Assembly (NCBI GenBank): GCA_017657125.1
Contig: JAGFNX010000106.1
Span: 1-64,000, forward strand
From: Scopulariopsis brevicaulis
Lineage: Eukaryota; Ascomycota; Sordariomycetes; Microascales; Microascaceae
Direction: 5' to 3'
Length of the DNA stretch: 64,000 bases
Shown: one piece after another, positions 1 through 11,256 of the stretch
Layout of the letters: every line of letters starts with the position of its first letter
Numbering within the stretch: the first letter of the stretch is position 1
Translations under genes and position numbers: made by a program
The notes under the pieces: generated by a model
Told to the model about the DNA's origin: nothing
Databases searched by the model: none
What the model saw: the letters and a program-made list of their open reading frames with translations, nothing else

Positions 1-78
1 CCTGANACGGTGGGAAGCAGCCAGCCGTCTTCGCTCACCAAGGCGCTCGGCGGCCTTGCCTCTTGTCCGGGCTATCAT

Positions 79-3000
79 ATGCCGCGCCCCAAGAAGCCGG
101 GCGCGCCTGCCCCTAAGAGACGGAGTCGTACCTGATGCTGGTGAGTGTCCCCGTTCTGCCGCTAGTACCTCGGCGACTTCGCGAGCTTGGGATGCACTGC
201 TGCCATTTCTCGGATGCCTTGAAGCTGTGTTGCGTTTTACCGGCACGCGGCTGTGGCTCTGGTGAGCACATGAGCTGATGCTTCGGCAGGCAGTGTAAGG
301 GCCGAAAGGTCAAGTGCGACGAAGAGAGACCGGCGTGTGTCAAGTATGTTTGCATTCCATTTTTTCCATCGGTCTGATGTCTCGCACGTATGAACGAGCA
401 AGGTTCCCGTTTGTGGATCTAACAGTTACAACAGCTGCCAGAAGGCAGGTCAGACATGCGACTACAGCATTCGCTTGAACTGGGATGGCCGCCGGACCAA
501 GCGCGCCTCCTACGATGGCAGCAGCGATAGCCCCGTCTCGCCCACCCGAGGGCAGCGTCCGTTCACCATCATCAACCAGACATTTAAGTCCGGAAGACAT
601 AACCGGCGCTCTGCTGCTCACCCGGCGCCGGCAGAGCCTATCAAGGAGGAGCCTTGCAGTGATGATCAGGCGACTCCGAACCCGAGGTACGACGCAAACG
701 GCGCTCCGGCCTGGACTCTAAAGCACGAGCCGGCTCAATCACTTACAGGCGGACACATAAGATCGGTAGTTCACACAGGCGATGCGGGCATTCCAACACA
801 CGACCAGGGCCTCAATGCCTTCTTTGCAAGTGGTAGGCACGGCCAATTGTCACCTCAGTCCTTCACTAGCAATCCTCAGTTCATGGGTCCTTCAGGACAT
901 CCATTCCACGGCCCGTCTTCCCCCGAGGACTCTGATAGTCCCGTTGCTGCCTTTCCCTTTCCAAGTCAAGGGGTTGGGGACACCAGGGAGACACTCGACC
1001 ATGCCGGTGTTAGCCCCCAACTGCGACACACAAACGATGCTATGACTACTTCGGTGTCTTTTGACGAGGCCACACGGTCCTTGTCGATGCGTTTTCACCA
1101 GAAACACCACTCGGCCATGTTTGCGGCACCCCTTACGCCCGGCACCCCATCGTCCCACGGCGATGAAGAGCCCGGTTTATCTGCCCCAGTCCAGGCGATC
1201 CACTTGAACCCGTCGCCGGCCGACAGCCGCCGCCTTACGGTGAAATCACTCCTGTCCGGCCCTCACGACTTGGCCTACAGCTCTCCTGGGCGTACCTTCA
1301 ACACCGCCGCGAATGTTCCCTACCCTTCTCATGTCGCCTACCCTCTCTTTGACCCCACCGACGAGACGGACTTCTACGGGTATGATCTAGGCCAAGTAGA
1401 CGAGGACATGGGTAAGAACGACGATCTGAACGCCATCTCGCCCGCACCGCCGACCCCGCTCACGCCGCAGGAGCAAACGCAGGAGTTCATGCAGGGGAGC
1501 GGCTGGGGGTCCGACGACGTATTGCCCTTCGACTTCCGGTTCGGGAATAGATCGCAGAGGCAGTCGGCAAGGCGTGGAGGATATTACGACGAGGCTGTGG
1601 AAATCAAGATCCCGCGTAGTCTGGGGACACTGCCGGTGAAGTCAGTACTCCGTCTATTCTAAGGTGGCATTCGATCATGTCCCTGGCGTTGCTAACACGC
1701 GGATGAACAGACTACTAGAGAACCCGATGAATCTGCTGGTAAGTAAATTATCCATCTAAACGTGAGTGGCATGTCGCTAACTTGTAAATTCAGTACTTCG
1801 TAAGACTCTTTGTTGATGGATATTCATGGGGGTTTGTTGCTAACCGTAGTTATCGACAGCACCATTTTCTCAATCACACTGCCAGGGGTAAGGACTGCGA
1901 CGTGACTGCCAGCCTTGACGAGACACTAACGTTATATAGCTCTCATGCCTTATGATGATGTTGAATCCAACCCGTTCCGCATCATACTGCCGCAGATGGC
2001 TGTCAAGAACGACCACCTCCTGAGCCTCCTCTTAGCATACTCTGGTAAGTCAGAGCCCTCTGAGAAAGATAAGAACCTATCTCACACCGACCCATCAGCT
2101 TCCCACAGAGCTAGACTTCTCCAACAGAAGGAGCCTGAGATGCGCATGGCGCACTGGGTTCAGGATATCTTCCCGGCCCTCCGCTCCGCCCTCAACGACG
2201 ACACCCGCATCATCTCCACGACGAATCTTGCCACGGCAATAATGCTCGCCTCTCTCGAGATCGTCTCGCCAAAGGCATTCGGCTACGCCATCCCCTGGCA
2301 GGAGCATTTGAACCTCGCGCGCGACCTTATGCGCAAGCGCTTCCCTGCTCTCCGCCAGATGCACTCGTCGTCGCACGAGGACCAGGTGTGTTCCTTCCTT
2401 TGGGGCTGGTTCGCGTATCTCGACGTCCTGGGCTCGCTGTCGGGCGGGCCTCGCGGGAACGGGTCCAATTTCCTCGTCCCAATGGACCAGAGCGACGACC
2501 CGGACGAGATCGACTGCATCATGGGCTTTACGACACGCTGTCTTCACCTCCTCTCCGAGACGGCGGACCTCGCACGCGCGAGCGCCTTAACGCGCATAAG
2601 ACCTGATAATACCGTCGACCACACCTGGCAGCCCTCCCTGCGCACGATTGAGCTCGCCGAGTCCCTGGACGAGGCCTTGCGCGAGAGTCTCTCCCGCCAG
2701 TCGGCGCCCTGTACGCACATCTCCTTCGCCCCGTCGGGCCGCAACACCCTCGAGATGGCCGCCACTAACGAGGCCTTCCACTGGGCCGCGCTGGTGCAGC
2801 TCCACCGCCGCGCGCTGGGGAAGCCGCCGAGCCACGACGACGTGAGAGGCCCCGTGTGGATGATCATGGAGTGCCTTGCGCGAATTCAGAGTGGGACGGC
2901 GGAGATGGGGATGCTGTTTCCTATGTTTACGGCGGGGTGCGAGGTTGAGGACGAGGGGGCGCGTGGGGAGATTCTGGAGAGGTTCCGGAACGTGGAGAGG

Positions 3001-3274
3001 AACGGGATGACGCAGGTATGTTCCCTCATCCCCTTTCTCGTGTCAGCTGCTACCTACCCTACTCGGTATCACCGTCATACCATCCTTGGTTCCACGGCGG
3101 GTACCTTCACTCGCCCTCCTCCCCCGCGAGTCCCACATCTCATCACCAACAGCGCGTACAAGACTCGGAATACTAACGTGAACAAAGATCCGGAGGGCCA
3201 GGGAGCTCATGGAAAAGGTGTGGAAGGAGGGGAGGCCGTGGGATACGATGCTCAAGAACGAGTTCATCGGATGA
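79..3274 (+). CDS. Zn2Cys6 fungal transcription factor, with an in-frame TGA before the zinc cluster
   Basis: A fungal binuclear-zinc regulator of RNA polymerase II genes, expected in the nucleus. My model is 79-140, 290-343, 435-1640, 1711-1738, 1794-1799, 1860-1887, 1940-2044, 2099-3015 and 3188-3274, 831 codons including the stop. Splicing exons 1-3 gives a basic start, then CWQCKGRKVKCDEERPACVN and CQKAGQTCDYSIRLNWDGR, a complete C-x2-C-x6-C-type cluster. A long Pro/Ser-rich linker follows, and the second half has the conserved segment LLENPMNLLYFHHFLNHTA and the helical Fungal_trans_2-type region. Oddity: codon 19, at 133-135, is TGA where the family has Gly in RTGCW. If real, the DNA-binding domain is lost; a base error is equally possible, since base 6 of the window is an N. 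I cannot name the ortholog or its targets. The class is certain; the small exons are inferred. Confidence 0.85.
1794..1799 (+). other. 6-base microexon of the Zn2Cys6 gene
   Basis: Two codons, Tyr-Phe, sit between an AG acceptor ending at 1793 and a GTAAGA donor starting at 1800. Including them joins the flanking exons into LLYFHHFLNHTA, the conserved string of this regulator family. Skipping them keeps the frame but deletes two conserved residues. Confidence 0.7.
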
Positions 3275-3384
3275 GACATCCACCCTTGAGACCACCAGCC
3301 CTTCTATTGTATAACTTTGCGGGAAAAATTAGGTGTTTGATACCAGGGCCGTAGCACTTTGAAAAGTCTACACATCCAGGAAAC

Positions 3385-3390
3385 AATAAA
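3385..3390 (+). terminator. Candidate poly(A) signal of the Zn2Cys6 gene
   Basis: An AATAAA hexamer lies 111 bases after the stop codon at 3274 and before the 3' end of the convergent CCT4 gene. The gap between the two stop codons is only about 260 bases, so the 3' UTRs may overlap. Confidence 0.4.
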
Positions 3391-3535
3391 CTCACGGACG
3401 TAGCTGAACAAAATACCCACAAGATTGAGATAATAAATGAGAGGGACAAAAAGTCAATGTCATCATACAAATTACCCCCCCAAACGGATATCTATTTTCA
3501 TTTCTCTCAATCAACCGCTACCTCTCACCCTCCCT

Positions 3536-5308
3536 CTACCTACTCAGCGCAATGTCGTCGATTCTCAGAATCATCTTGACCGTCTCCGCCGCCAGCTCGA
3601 TGGAGCTCGTGCTAACCAGAAGCGGCTGCATAACGTTCTCCTTCGAGATGTCGGCGTTGACGCCGCCCGACTTGATGCTGACGCCGGCGTTCCGCTCGCC
3701 GTTCTCGTGCCTGTGCCTCAGGTCCGTGACGACCTTGATGCTGTTGAGCCCCGCGTTCTCGGCCAGGGTGGTGGGGACGACCTCGAGGGCCTGGGCGAAG
3801 GCCTTCCAGCAGATGGCCTCGGCGCCGGTGAGGGCGCGGGCCTGCTTGGTCAGCTGGGCGGCGATCTCGATCTCCGGGGCGCCACCGCCGGCGATGAGGG
3901 CCTTCTTCTTGACGAGGCAGCGGACGACACAGAGGGCGTCGTGGAGGCTTCGCTCCGCCTCGTCGAGGATGAGCGAGTTGGCGCCGCGGACGACGACGGA
4001 CACCGTCTTGCCGGCAGACTTGGTGCCGGTCACCTTGACCATGCGGGAGCCCGACGACTGCGACTCCTCGACGAGGTCGGCGGTGCCGAGCTTGTCCTCG
4101 GTGAAGGAGTCAATGTCGGCGATGGGCTTGCAGCCGGTGGACTTGCAGATGAACTCGACCTCGTCGCGCTCAATGTCCTTGATGGCCATGATGCCGAGCT
4201 TGGCGAGGAAGTGGAGGGAGAGGTCGTTGATGGCGTCGCGGAGGATGGACTTCTGGATCAGGAGGACGTTGCACTTCGCCTTCTTGATCTTCTTGACGAG
4301 GTTGAGGAGGTACTGCCTCTCCTCCTTGACGATCCTGTCCATTTGCCTGTAGTCGTTGACCGAAATGGTGTTTTCCATCTGTGACATGTCAGCAGTGTGC
4401 TAAGGGATTCTGAGCTCGGGAGCAAACGCACGTCGGGCTTCGGCGGGCTGAGCTGGAACTGAATCAACCCAATCCTCGCCTTCTCCATCCTCACAGGGCC
4501 GTTGGCACCCTTGAGCACCGGCTGGGTCAGGACGAGGCCGTCAATCAGCTCGCTGTCCTCGATCGTCCCGCCCACCTTCTTGACTACCCGAATGTTCCTC
4601 AGGTCGACGTTGTCCGCCGTCTTGATATCTATCGTCTTGGTGACCGCGTTGACGGCCATGGGCCCGAGAAGGTTCGAGTACTGAGAAACAATCTTGGAAG
4701 AGAGGGAGGTGTTGGCGGCCTGCAGGAGGGCAGACGTGTCGTTGAGCGTAATGGGCAGGGACATGTCGTGGAGGACGTCAACGGCGGCAGAGGCGGCCCT
4801 CTGGAAGGACTCCGAGATGACGGAGGGGTGGATGCCCTTGCCGAGGAGCCTGTCAGCGGCGCCGAGCAAGCTCCCGCAGATGACGACAACGGAAGTCGTG
4901 CCGTCACCCGCCTCGACGTCCTGGGCGGTCGAGAGGTTGACCAACATCTTCGCAGTCGGGTGCATGACGGACATGCTCTTCAACATGGTGTTGCCGTCAT
5001 TTGTGATTATCGTCTCGCCCTTGCCGCTCTGGATCATCTTGTCCATGCCCCTGGGGCCGAGGGAAGTTCGGATGGCATCGGCGACAGCTGCGAGGGGCCC
5101 GGGGTTAGTGTCGGGGGCGGAACCAGCACGGATAGGGCGACAATACCTCTGGCGGCGATGATGTTGGACGAGCGCACGGCGACGGGCTTCTCCTTGTCCT
5201 AGGGGGTGGGTTAGAAGGCGTCAGGCGTATGGTGGGGTCGAGAGCTCTCCTTACTCTGAAGGTGGCATTGGAGTTGCCTCCGCTGGGCTGGGCTGCGGCG
5301 GCGGCCAT
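3536..5308 (-). CDS. CCT4: T-complex protein 1 subunit delta (CCT4)
   Basis: A subunit of the cytosolic CCT/TRiC chaperonin, which folds actin, tubulin and WD40 proteins in an ATP-driven double ring. Exons on the minus strand are 5308-5255, 5198-5147, 5087-4432 and 4378-3536, 534 residues, the usual length. Visible group II chaperonin motifs include TSLGPRGMDKM, NDGNTMLKSM and the ATP-site GDGTTSVVV near the N-terminus, the GGGAPEIEIA segment, and a C-terminal region containing LRHRHENGERNAG. The N-terminal Ala-rich stretch with SSNIIAARAVADAIRTSLG is typical of the delta subunit. It diverges from RPT1 across 509 bases, so two core proteostasis genes share a promoter region. Introns of 53-59 bases have standard borders. 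No key residue is missing. Confidence 0.96.
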
Positions 5309-5817
5309 GGTGTCTGTATTGCGGGCGGAAGGAGACGGGTGGGAGGTCTCGAGGTCTGGGGCAGATTATGCAAAGGGTTGTTGATGGGACCTCGAGAATG
5401 GAGTCGTTGGTTCACCGACGTCGTTATTCTGCCTGCCCGGGGTAGCTCAGAATATTTCTTTCCGCGGGGCACTGTTAGTTTCTCCTGCTTGATGCATTTC
5501 TTACTTAAGCACATACCCGGTGCCAATCCGGGCGGACACCACGGGCTGACACGTGCGAGGTCCCTAGTTCGGCCTAGCGTCATAACAGCCTCGCAGAGCA
5601 GTCGCCCCAAGGCAGCTGGGCATTACGAAGGTCGCCAGCTCGCCGATTTCATCAAGCACACCACACCCAAACCCACCATCCCGACGAGCCTCAACGACGA
5701 CCACTTCCTGCCCGCCGGTCTCCAACCCACATCTACCGGATTCCCGCGTTAACCATCGCCTCCTAACCCTCTCACCCATATTCCGACCACCGCCGTCACC
5801 ACCTGACTCTCGCCACA
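5309..5817. promoter_or_regulatory. Divergent promoter region between CCT4 and RPT1
   Basis: These 509 bases separate the start codons of CCT4 (leftward) and RPT1 (rightward) and must hold both promoters and leaders. The RPT1-proximal half is C-rich and pyrimidine-rich, as is common for fungal leaders. I see no TATA box or site I can name. Confidence 0.5.
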
Positions 5818-7318
5818 ATGGTTAGCCTTCCCACCCCGAGAGCTTCGATCCAGCCGGTACTGACGAGACTAGCCTACGGCAACAGGTGCAAACTGGGAAA
5901 AGTACAAGAAGAACTTTGACGACGAGGAGCCTGAAGAGAAGAAGATCGCCCCTCTTTCCGATGAGTACGCGCCATCCACGACCGGCGTCGCGTTTGCGTC
6001 AGATCGAACCCCGCTGACTGATCCGGTGTAGGGATATCCAGGTGCTCAAGACGTACGGAGCGGCTTCCTACGGAGCTGCCATCAAGAAGCTAGAGCAGCA
6101 AATAAAGGAGAAGCAGGCCAGCGTGGATGAGAAGATCGGTGTAAAGGTGCGTGGCGCGCTCGCCATCCCCTACACGCATAGTCGACGGAGGCTAACGTCT
6201 AGCAGGAATCAGATACCGGCCTCGCGCCACCCCACCTCTGGGATGTAGCAGCCGACCGCCAGCGGATGTCCGAGGAGCAGCCGCTCCAGGTTGCGAGGTG
6301 TACCAAGATCATCGCCGACGAGAAGGGCGACGAGTCAAAGAGCAAATACGTCATCAACGTCAAGCAAATCGCCAAGTTCGTCGTCCAGCTCGGCGAGCGG
6401 GTCAGCCCGACGGATATCGAGGAGGGGATGCGTGTCGGTGTCGACAGGAACAAGTACCAGATCATGCTCCCGCTGCCACCCAAGATCGACGCGAGCGTCA
6501 CCATGATGACGGTCGAGGAGAAGCCGGACGTTACGTACGGGGATGTGGGCGGCTGCAAGGAACAGGTGGAGAAGCTGCGCGAGGTCGTCGAGATGCCGCT
6601 CCTGTCGCCGGAGCGCTTCGTCAACCTCGGCATCGACCCCCCCAAGGGCGCCCTCCTGTACGGCCCCCCCGGAACCGGCAAGACGCTATGCGCGCGAGCC
6701 GTGGCCAACAGGACCGACGCCACCTTCATCCGCGTCATCGGCAGCGAGCTCGTCCAGAAGTACGTCGGTGAGGGAGCCCGCATGGTCCGCGAGCTGTTCG
6801 AGATGGCGCGCACCAAGAAGGCCTGCATCATCTTCTTCGACGAGATCGACGCCGTCGGCGGCGCGCGGTTCGACGACGGCGCGGGCGGGGACAACGAGGT
6901 GCAGAGGACCATGTTGGAGCTCATCACGCAGCTCGACGGCTTCGACGCGCGTGGCAACATTAAGGTCATGTTCGCCACCAACCGGCCGTCGACGCTCGAC
7001 CCGGCCCTCATGCGGCCCGGCCGCATCGACCGCAAGATCGAGTTCTCGCTGCCCGACCTCGAGGGCCGCGCCAACATCCTCCGGATCCACGCCAAGAGCA
7101 TGTCGGTGGAGCGCGACATACGCTGGGAGCTCATCTCGCGCCTGTGCCCCAACGCCACGGGCGCCGAGCTTAGGAGCGTGTGTACCGAGGCGGGCATGTT
7201 CGCCATCCGCGCGCGGAGGAAGGTGGCGACGGAGAAGGACTTCCTCAGCGCCGTGGAGAAGGTCATCAAGGGGAACCTCAAGTTCAACTCTACCGCGTCG
7301 TACATGCAGTACAACTAA
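5818..7318 (+). CDS. RPT1: 26S proteasome regulatory subunit 7 (RPT1/PSMC2)
   Basis: One of six AAA+ ATPases in the base of the 19S particle; the ring unfolds ubiquitylated substrates and threads them into the 20S core. Exons are 5818-5820, 5873-5964, 6032-6146 and 6206-7318, giving 440 residues. The first coding exon is just the ATG. I chose the acceptor at 5871-5872 because it gives MPTATGANWEKYKKNF in frame; the nearer AG at the GTGCAAAC junction does not. Walker A GPPGTGKT is at about 223-230, Walker B IIFFDEIDA at about 279-287, and the second region of homology is ATNRPSTLDPALMRPGRID. The N-terminal third is a predicted coiled coil. The C-terminus YMQYN is typical of RPT1. Only the first junction is uncertain. 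Confidence 0.95.
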
Positions 7319-8061
7319 GCGGGAGAGGCCGGGGGCGTTTCAGCGAGTGGAGGTGGGGATGGGACAATGGGAACAGGGAGGGATTGGGAGCGGATATGCG
7401 GCTGTGTATGAGTATATTGTAATCAGAAACATCCACATGGCAGCTAGGGCGGAGATGGGTTGCAATAGACGACGGTCGAGCGTTGAATTTACAAAGGATG
7501 CTTCTATGTTGTGGCCCCGTTGGTATACCCGCAGCGGTCTTGTATGGCTTCCTGTGTCGTCCCCGTTTCTGAGCCGACTCCGGATGGCCTCCGTCTCGTC
7601 GTCTGCGTGCCAGCCGGTGTCCGAAAGCATGGTATATACACGCTACCTAAGAAGTGAACAAAACAGTATATCATCCCAGCTCGTGACGAGAAACCAGTCT
7701 CAATGCAAGGGCAAGCGCCCCCGCAGTGTGGCGCGTATTCATGCTAGCTATGTAGAAGGGCGAGTTTAAAACTATGTAAAAAGAAGATGCGCCGTTGCGA
7801 TGCCTCCTCCCATCATGAAGAACCTTTGAAACGACGAGAGTTGCGAAGTAGAGCCCGCTTCCAGGCCCGGGCGGGGAGATATTATTCCGTTTCCTTTCCC
7901 TTCCGGGTGATCATTCCATTTCCCGCTCCCAATATCCCGTTCCTGTTCCCTAATGATCCGTTTCTGTCCTCCCATCCTGCTTGGGAAAATGTGTAAATTC
8001 CTCCGTCGAAGTAAAGAAGAAAACCGAAGAAGTCAAGTAAGACAACGGGGAGTCTCCCGGT
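7319..8061. other. Convergent 3' intergenic region
   Basis: This stretch lies between the stop codons of RPT1 and the convergent cysteine-rich gene. It should carry both 3' UTRs. Short reading frames here have no coding signature, and I recognise no RNA gene. Confidence 0.5.
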
Positions 8062-8742
8062 CTAAACGCCCTCCATCCTAGAGAGACATCCCAAACACGA
8101 AATCTCCCCATCAGGTCCCATCTCAACGCAGCACCGACTGCACACAACCCCCCTATGACCCCCCGCCCACCCCTTCCTCCTCTCCTCCTCTCCCCCACCC
8201 CTCTCTTCCGTGGTATCATCCGCGTCGTCCATGCGAAACGACCTCGATAGCGCCTCCTGCTCCGATATATCGGCACCCATATCCCCCTCTACCCTCCGCC
8301 CCATCTCCTGGTCCGTCCGGGTGAGGCCTATACACTCCCGTATGCAGATGAAGCACGCCCGCTCCCCGCACCCCTCACAGTCCGCAAACGAGTCCAGATC
8401 AGACTTCTTCGTCGGCCGCCGGTGGCAGATGTGGCACGGCGCAAGACACGCCCTCCCCTTGCCCGCGCCATCTCTTATCCCCGCGACGGGCGATCTCGCC
8501 CGCCGCCTCTCCTCATCCCCAAGCCCGACCCTCGCCCTCTTCGTAGAAGGCAGCGGCGCCACACGCCTCGGCACACCCCGCCGCTGCAGGGGAAAGACGT
8601 CGGTCGGCCACCCCTCGCAGCGGTCGGGCTTCTCCCATCGCAGCGGCGGGGAGGGTATGGCGTAGGGGTCATGCGGCGCGTCCGCGTCCGAGAGGCGGCG
8701 CTTCTTGGAGGGGGGCGGGAGCGGGGAAGCCAGGGACGGCAT
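8062..8742 (-). CDS. Unnamed cysteine-rich, probably zinc-binding fungal protein
   Basis: A single-exon gene of 226 residues that I do not recognise by name. I start at the ATG giving MPSLASPLPPPSKKRRLSD; the frame is open further upstream, but that stretch reads like leader sequence. The N-terminal half is Pro-rich and basic, with a nuclear-signal-like PSKKRRL at 11-17 and KRAR at 68-71. The middle holds an ordered cysteine set at about 103, 106, 122, 125, 130, 133 and 137 (CHICHRRP, CEGCGERACFICIREC). After an acidic-basic linker comes a second set, CSRCC then CLGC, near the C-terminus. The spacing suggests a treble-clef or PHD/RING-like zinc module split by an insertion. A nuclear role is inference only. 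The conserved look of the cysteine blocks argues for a real gene. Confidence 0.7.
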   Translation of the reverse strand: MPSLASPLPPPSKKRRLSDADAPHDPYAIPSPPLRWEKPDRCEGWPTDVFPLQRRGVPRRVAPLPSTKRARVGLGDEERRRARSPVAGIRDGAGKGRACLAPCHICHRRPTKKSDLDSFADCEGCGERACFICIRECIGLTRTDQEMGRRVEGDMGADISEQEALSRSFRMDDADDTTEERGGGEEERRKGWAGGHRGVVCSRCCVEMGPDGEISCLGCLSRMEGV

Positions 8743-9950
8743 CGTGTCTGCTCCCCTTCCCGTCTCTTCTTTCTTTCCTTTTGTTTCCGTCGTGTTGTTT
8801 GTTTTTTTGTTTGCTTCGTGGATGTTCCGGTCGGGTGGGTGGTGGCGTTTTGTATGGGGAATAGGTCGTCGTCGAGTTATCGAGGAAGCAACGCGAAAAT
8901 AGAGACCGTTCTTGTCGCCCCAGAGGGAAGAAATTCGTTGCCTGGGCACCTCTGTCGTTTGAAAATGTTCGGTTGCAAGGAGAGTGTGCTAGAGGCACCT
9001 GTGGCGATGGATTGCGTCGTGAGAGTGCGAGCTGGGGAGGTAGCAGGGGCCAAACGGCGAGGTCCAGGGTCTGCCTGCTGCCGCTGGCGTGCCGCTGCAT
9101 GTGTTGGTTGGCGTGCTGGGATTGGTAGGCGGTGAATATTCGGTGGAGAAGCTCACGCCGCCAATCACTAAGCCAGCAGCAGCAGCGCCCGTTTCCCACC
9201 CATGCAGCGCTGAGCCACGCCCATGTCCAGCGTCGGTTGCCGAGGAAAGTAGGATGATAGGTTACATGCTCTTGTCTCCTGCTTAGCTCTGCCTATACTA
9301 CATACATATTTTCCCCTTATTTTCTTCTACAGGGGTCTAGGTAGGACCGGCTTTTAGACAGATGTGCTACTGCGTTTTGGCCAAATCTATCCTGGTCACT
9401 ATGTAATATCCCCGCTTCCCAAGACACTCGGGTCGTCCCATGGCAATACGCACGCACGATACACGGGTACGAGGCGTACATACACGCAAGCAAGGGCCGC
9501 TCTACTTCCACCACGCAACACATCGTTTAGAATTGCAGAGAAACTGTAGTCACAGAAACATCGAGTACGCCCGGGAACGCTGTACGCCCGGGCCCAAGGC
9601 CCTACAACGCAGTATATGGTCCTCGGCAGTCCCACGGAAACCAGCACGTCACAAAGATCGAGACAGCCAAAGAGAGCAACTTAGAACAAGGAAACTGTAT
9701 CTGATTTACACTCTAACATCTCCCAAAATACGCGGTGTATCCCCCTCAGAACCCCCCATACCACATACAAAGAAAAGAGCGGGGGAAGATGTACGGGAAG
9801 CTCGACACGTTCGGCCGAAGAAAAAAGAGCGAGAGAAGCGCGTGTGTATAGTGTAACAAGGGTCATCTCAAGACAAGCCGCGGCCTCCTCCTCCTCCTCC
9901 TCCCTCCTCCCTATCGCCCCGTTTTTCCGCCTCGATCCGTCAAGGAGAGA
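8743..9950. promoter_or_regulatory. Upstream region of the cysteine-rich gene and 3' flank of cytochrome c1
   Basis: About 1.2 kb between two minus-strand genes. The left part should hold the promoter and leader of the cysteine-rich gene. The right part is the 3' flank of cytochrome c1 and includes a CCT/CTCC-rich tract around 9889-9912. No gene or named site is visible. Confidence 0.4.
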
Positions 9951-11256
9951 TTAGAACCTGTTGGGACGGGTGACCTTGGTCTCCTTGGGCGGGTCGTAGA
10001 CAATCTTCCGCGACTTGACCCACGCCCACTTGTACCTCTTCACCCAGACGCTGATGGCGAACAGGACCGACGACACGGCGAGCACCTTGATGCCCATGCG
10101 TTTCCGGTCGTCCATCTCGGGCTCCGCCGCCCAGTTGAGGAACTCCACCACGTCCTTGGCCATCTGGGACGTCGTCGCGGGGGTGCCGTCCTCGTACTCG
10201 ACGAGGCCGTCGTACAGAACACGCGCCATGGCGATGCCCGTGCCGGGGAAGTAGGGGTTGAAGTTCATGCCAGGCGCGAGCTGGACGCCGGCGGGCGTCT
10301 CCTCGGGGTAGCCAGTCAGGAGCGAGAAGATGTAGTCGCAGCCGCCGTGGCGGGCCTTGGTGATGAGGCTCAGGTCGGGCGGCAGGGAGCCGTTGTTGGC
10401 GAACCGGGCGGCCTCCTCGTTCGGGTAGGGGTCAGGCATGTAGTCAGAGAGCTTGCCGGGGCGCATCTGGATCTGGCCCTGCTCGTCGGGCTCGCCGGGG
10501 AACTCGTTCTCCTCGGCCATGGCCCTCGCCTCGCCGACCGTCAGGACGGTGCCGACGAAAGTGCGGTAGGGGACGCGGGAGAGCGAGTGGCACGACGCGC
10601 AGACTTCCTGGTAGACCTGGAAGCCACGGCGGAGGCTTCGGGCGGGTTAGATTTCCCGATGAGATGGCGGGGGATGTATGACTACTTACGCCTGGTGGTC
10701 AAAGGTCTTGTGCATCTTCTCGTGCTCCCAAGGGTACTTCGTGGGGTGAAGTCTAGAGGCCAGGTCAGTAAGCTGGAGACGACAATGCCACGCCGCTACG
10801 ATGCGTATTTCGTCTTCATCGCGGACGTTCGATCGAGCCGAGGGAGCCCCGGTGAGAGGGAAAATCACTCACCCCTCCTCAGCGGGCGCCGTGGCGAAGG
10901 CCTCGGCCCCGTAGAGGTGGTAGTACCAAGCGACGGATCCGGCGGCAACGGCTGTCGAGGCGATGCCGGCGATGTTTAGGCGGGCGGCAACGGAGTCGGT
11001 GGAGGCACCGGCGGAAGTCGACGCGGCACGCTGGTAGAAAAAAGAGTTCCGTCAGTCACCGTAGCTCCCGAAAAACCGATCAATTGATTCGAATCCATGG
11101 TCCGGACGGGAAGGGGCCCGCCTCACCCGAGCTCCCGGGCACGGGGGGGCGGGTCGGGGTTCGTGGGATCATGCCATTCCCTACCTTGGAGACGTTGGCC
11201 GCGCCATTTCCGGCTCTGAGCATGCGCGTCGAGCGCAGTGCGGTCCTGGCGAACAT
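9951..11256 (-). CDS. CYT1: Cytochrome c1, heme subunit of respiratory complex III
   Basis: Carries electrons from the Rieske protein to cytochrome c in the inner mitochondrial membrane, facing the intermembrane space. Exons on the minus strand are 11256-11185, 11030-10873, 10752-10690 and 10635-9951, 325 residues. The N-terminus MFARTALRSTRMLRAG is a basic presequence; it is followed by a hydrophobic sorting segment (IAGIASTAVAAGSVAWYY), the bipartite signal typical of this protein. The covalent heme site is CASCH, just after RRGFQVYQEV. The sixth-ligand Met lies in FPGTGIAMARV. A single C-terminal anchor (VLAVSSVLFAISVWVKRYKW) precedes a basic tail. The upstream region has three CCAAT motifs, which fits HAP-complex control of respiratory genes. 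The identification is secure. Confidence 0.97.

Noticed and set aside
133..135. Repeat-induced point mutation as the cause of the TGA
   Set aside because: RIP makes C-to-T or G-to-A changes; GGA to TGA is a transversion, and the surrounding gene is not mutated.
3437..4384. 315-codon plus-strand frame rich in Leu, Asp and Gly
   Set aside because: It is exactly antisense to CCT4. Long antisense frames arise from the GC-rich third positions of the real gene.
5430..5515. GGGTAGCTCAG string resembling a tRNA D-arm
   Set aside because: No matching T-arm or acceptor stem follows.
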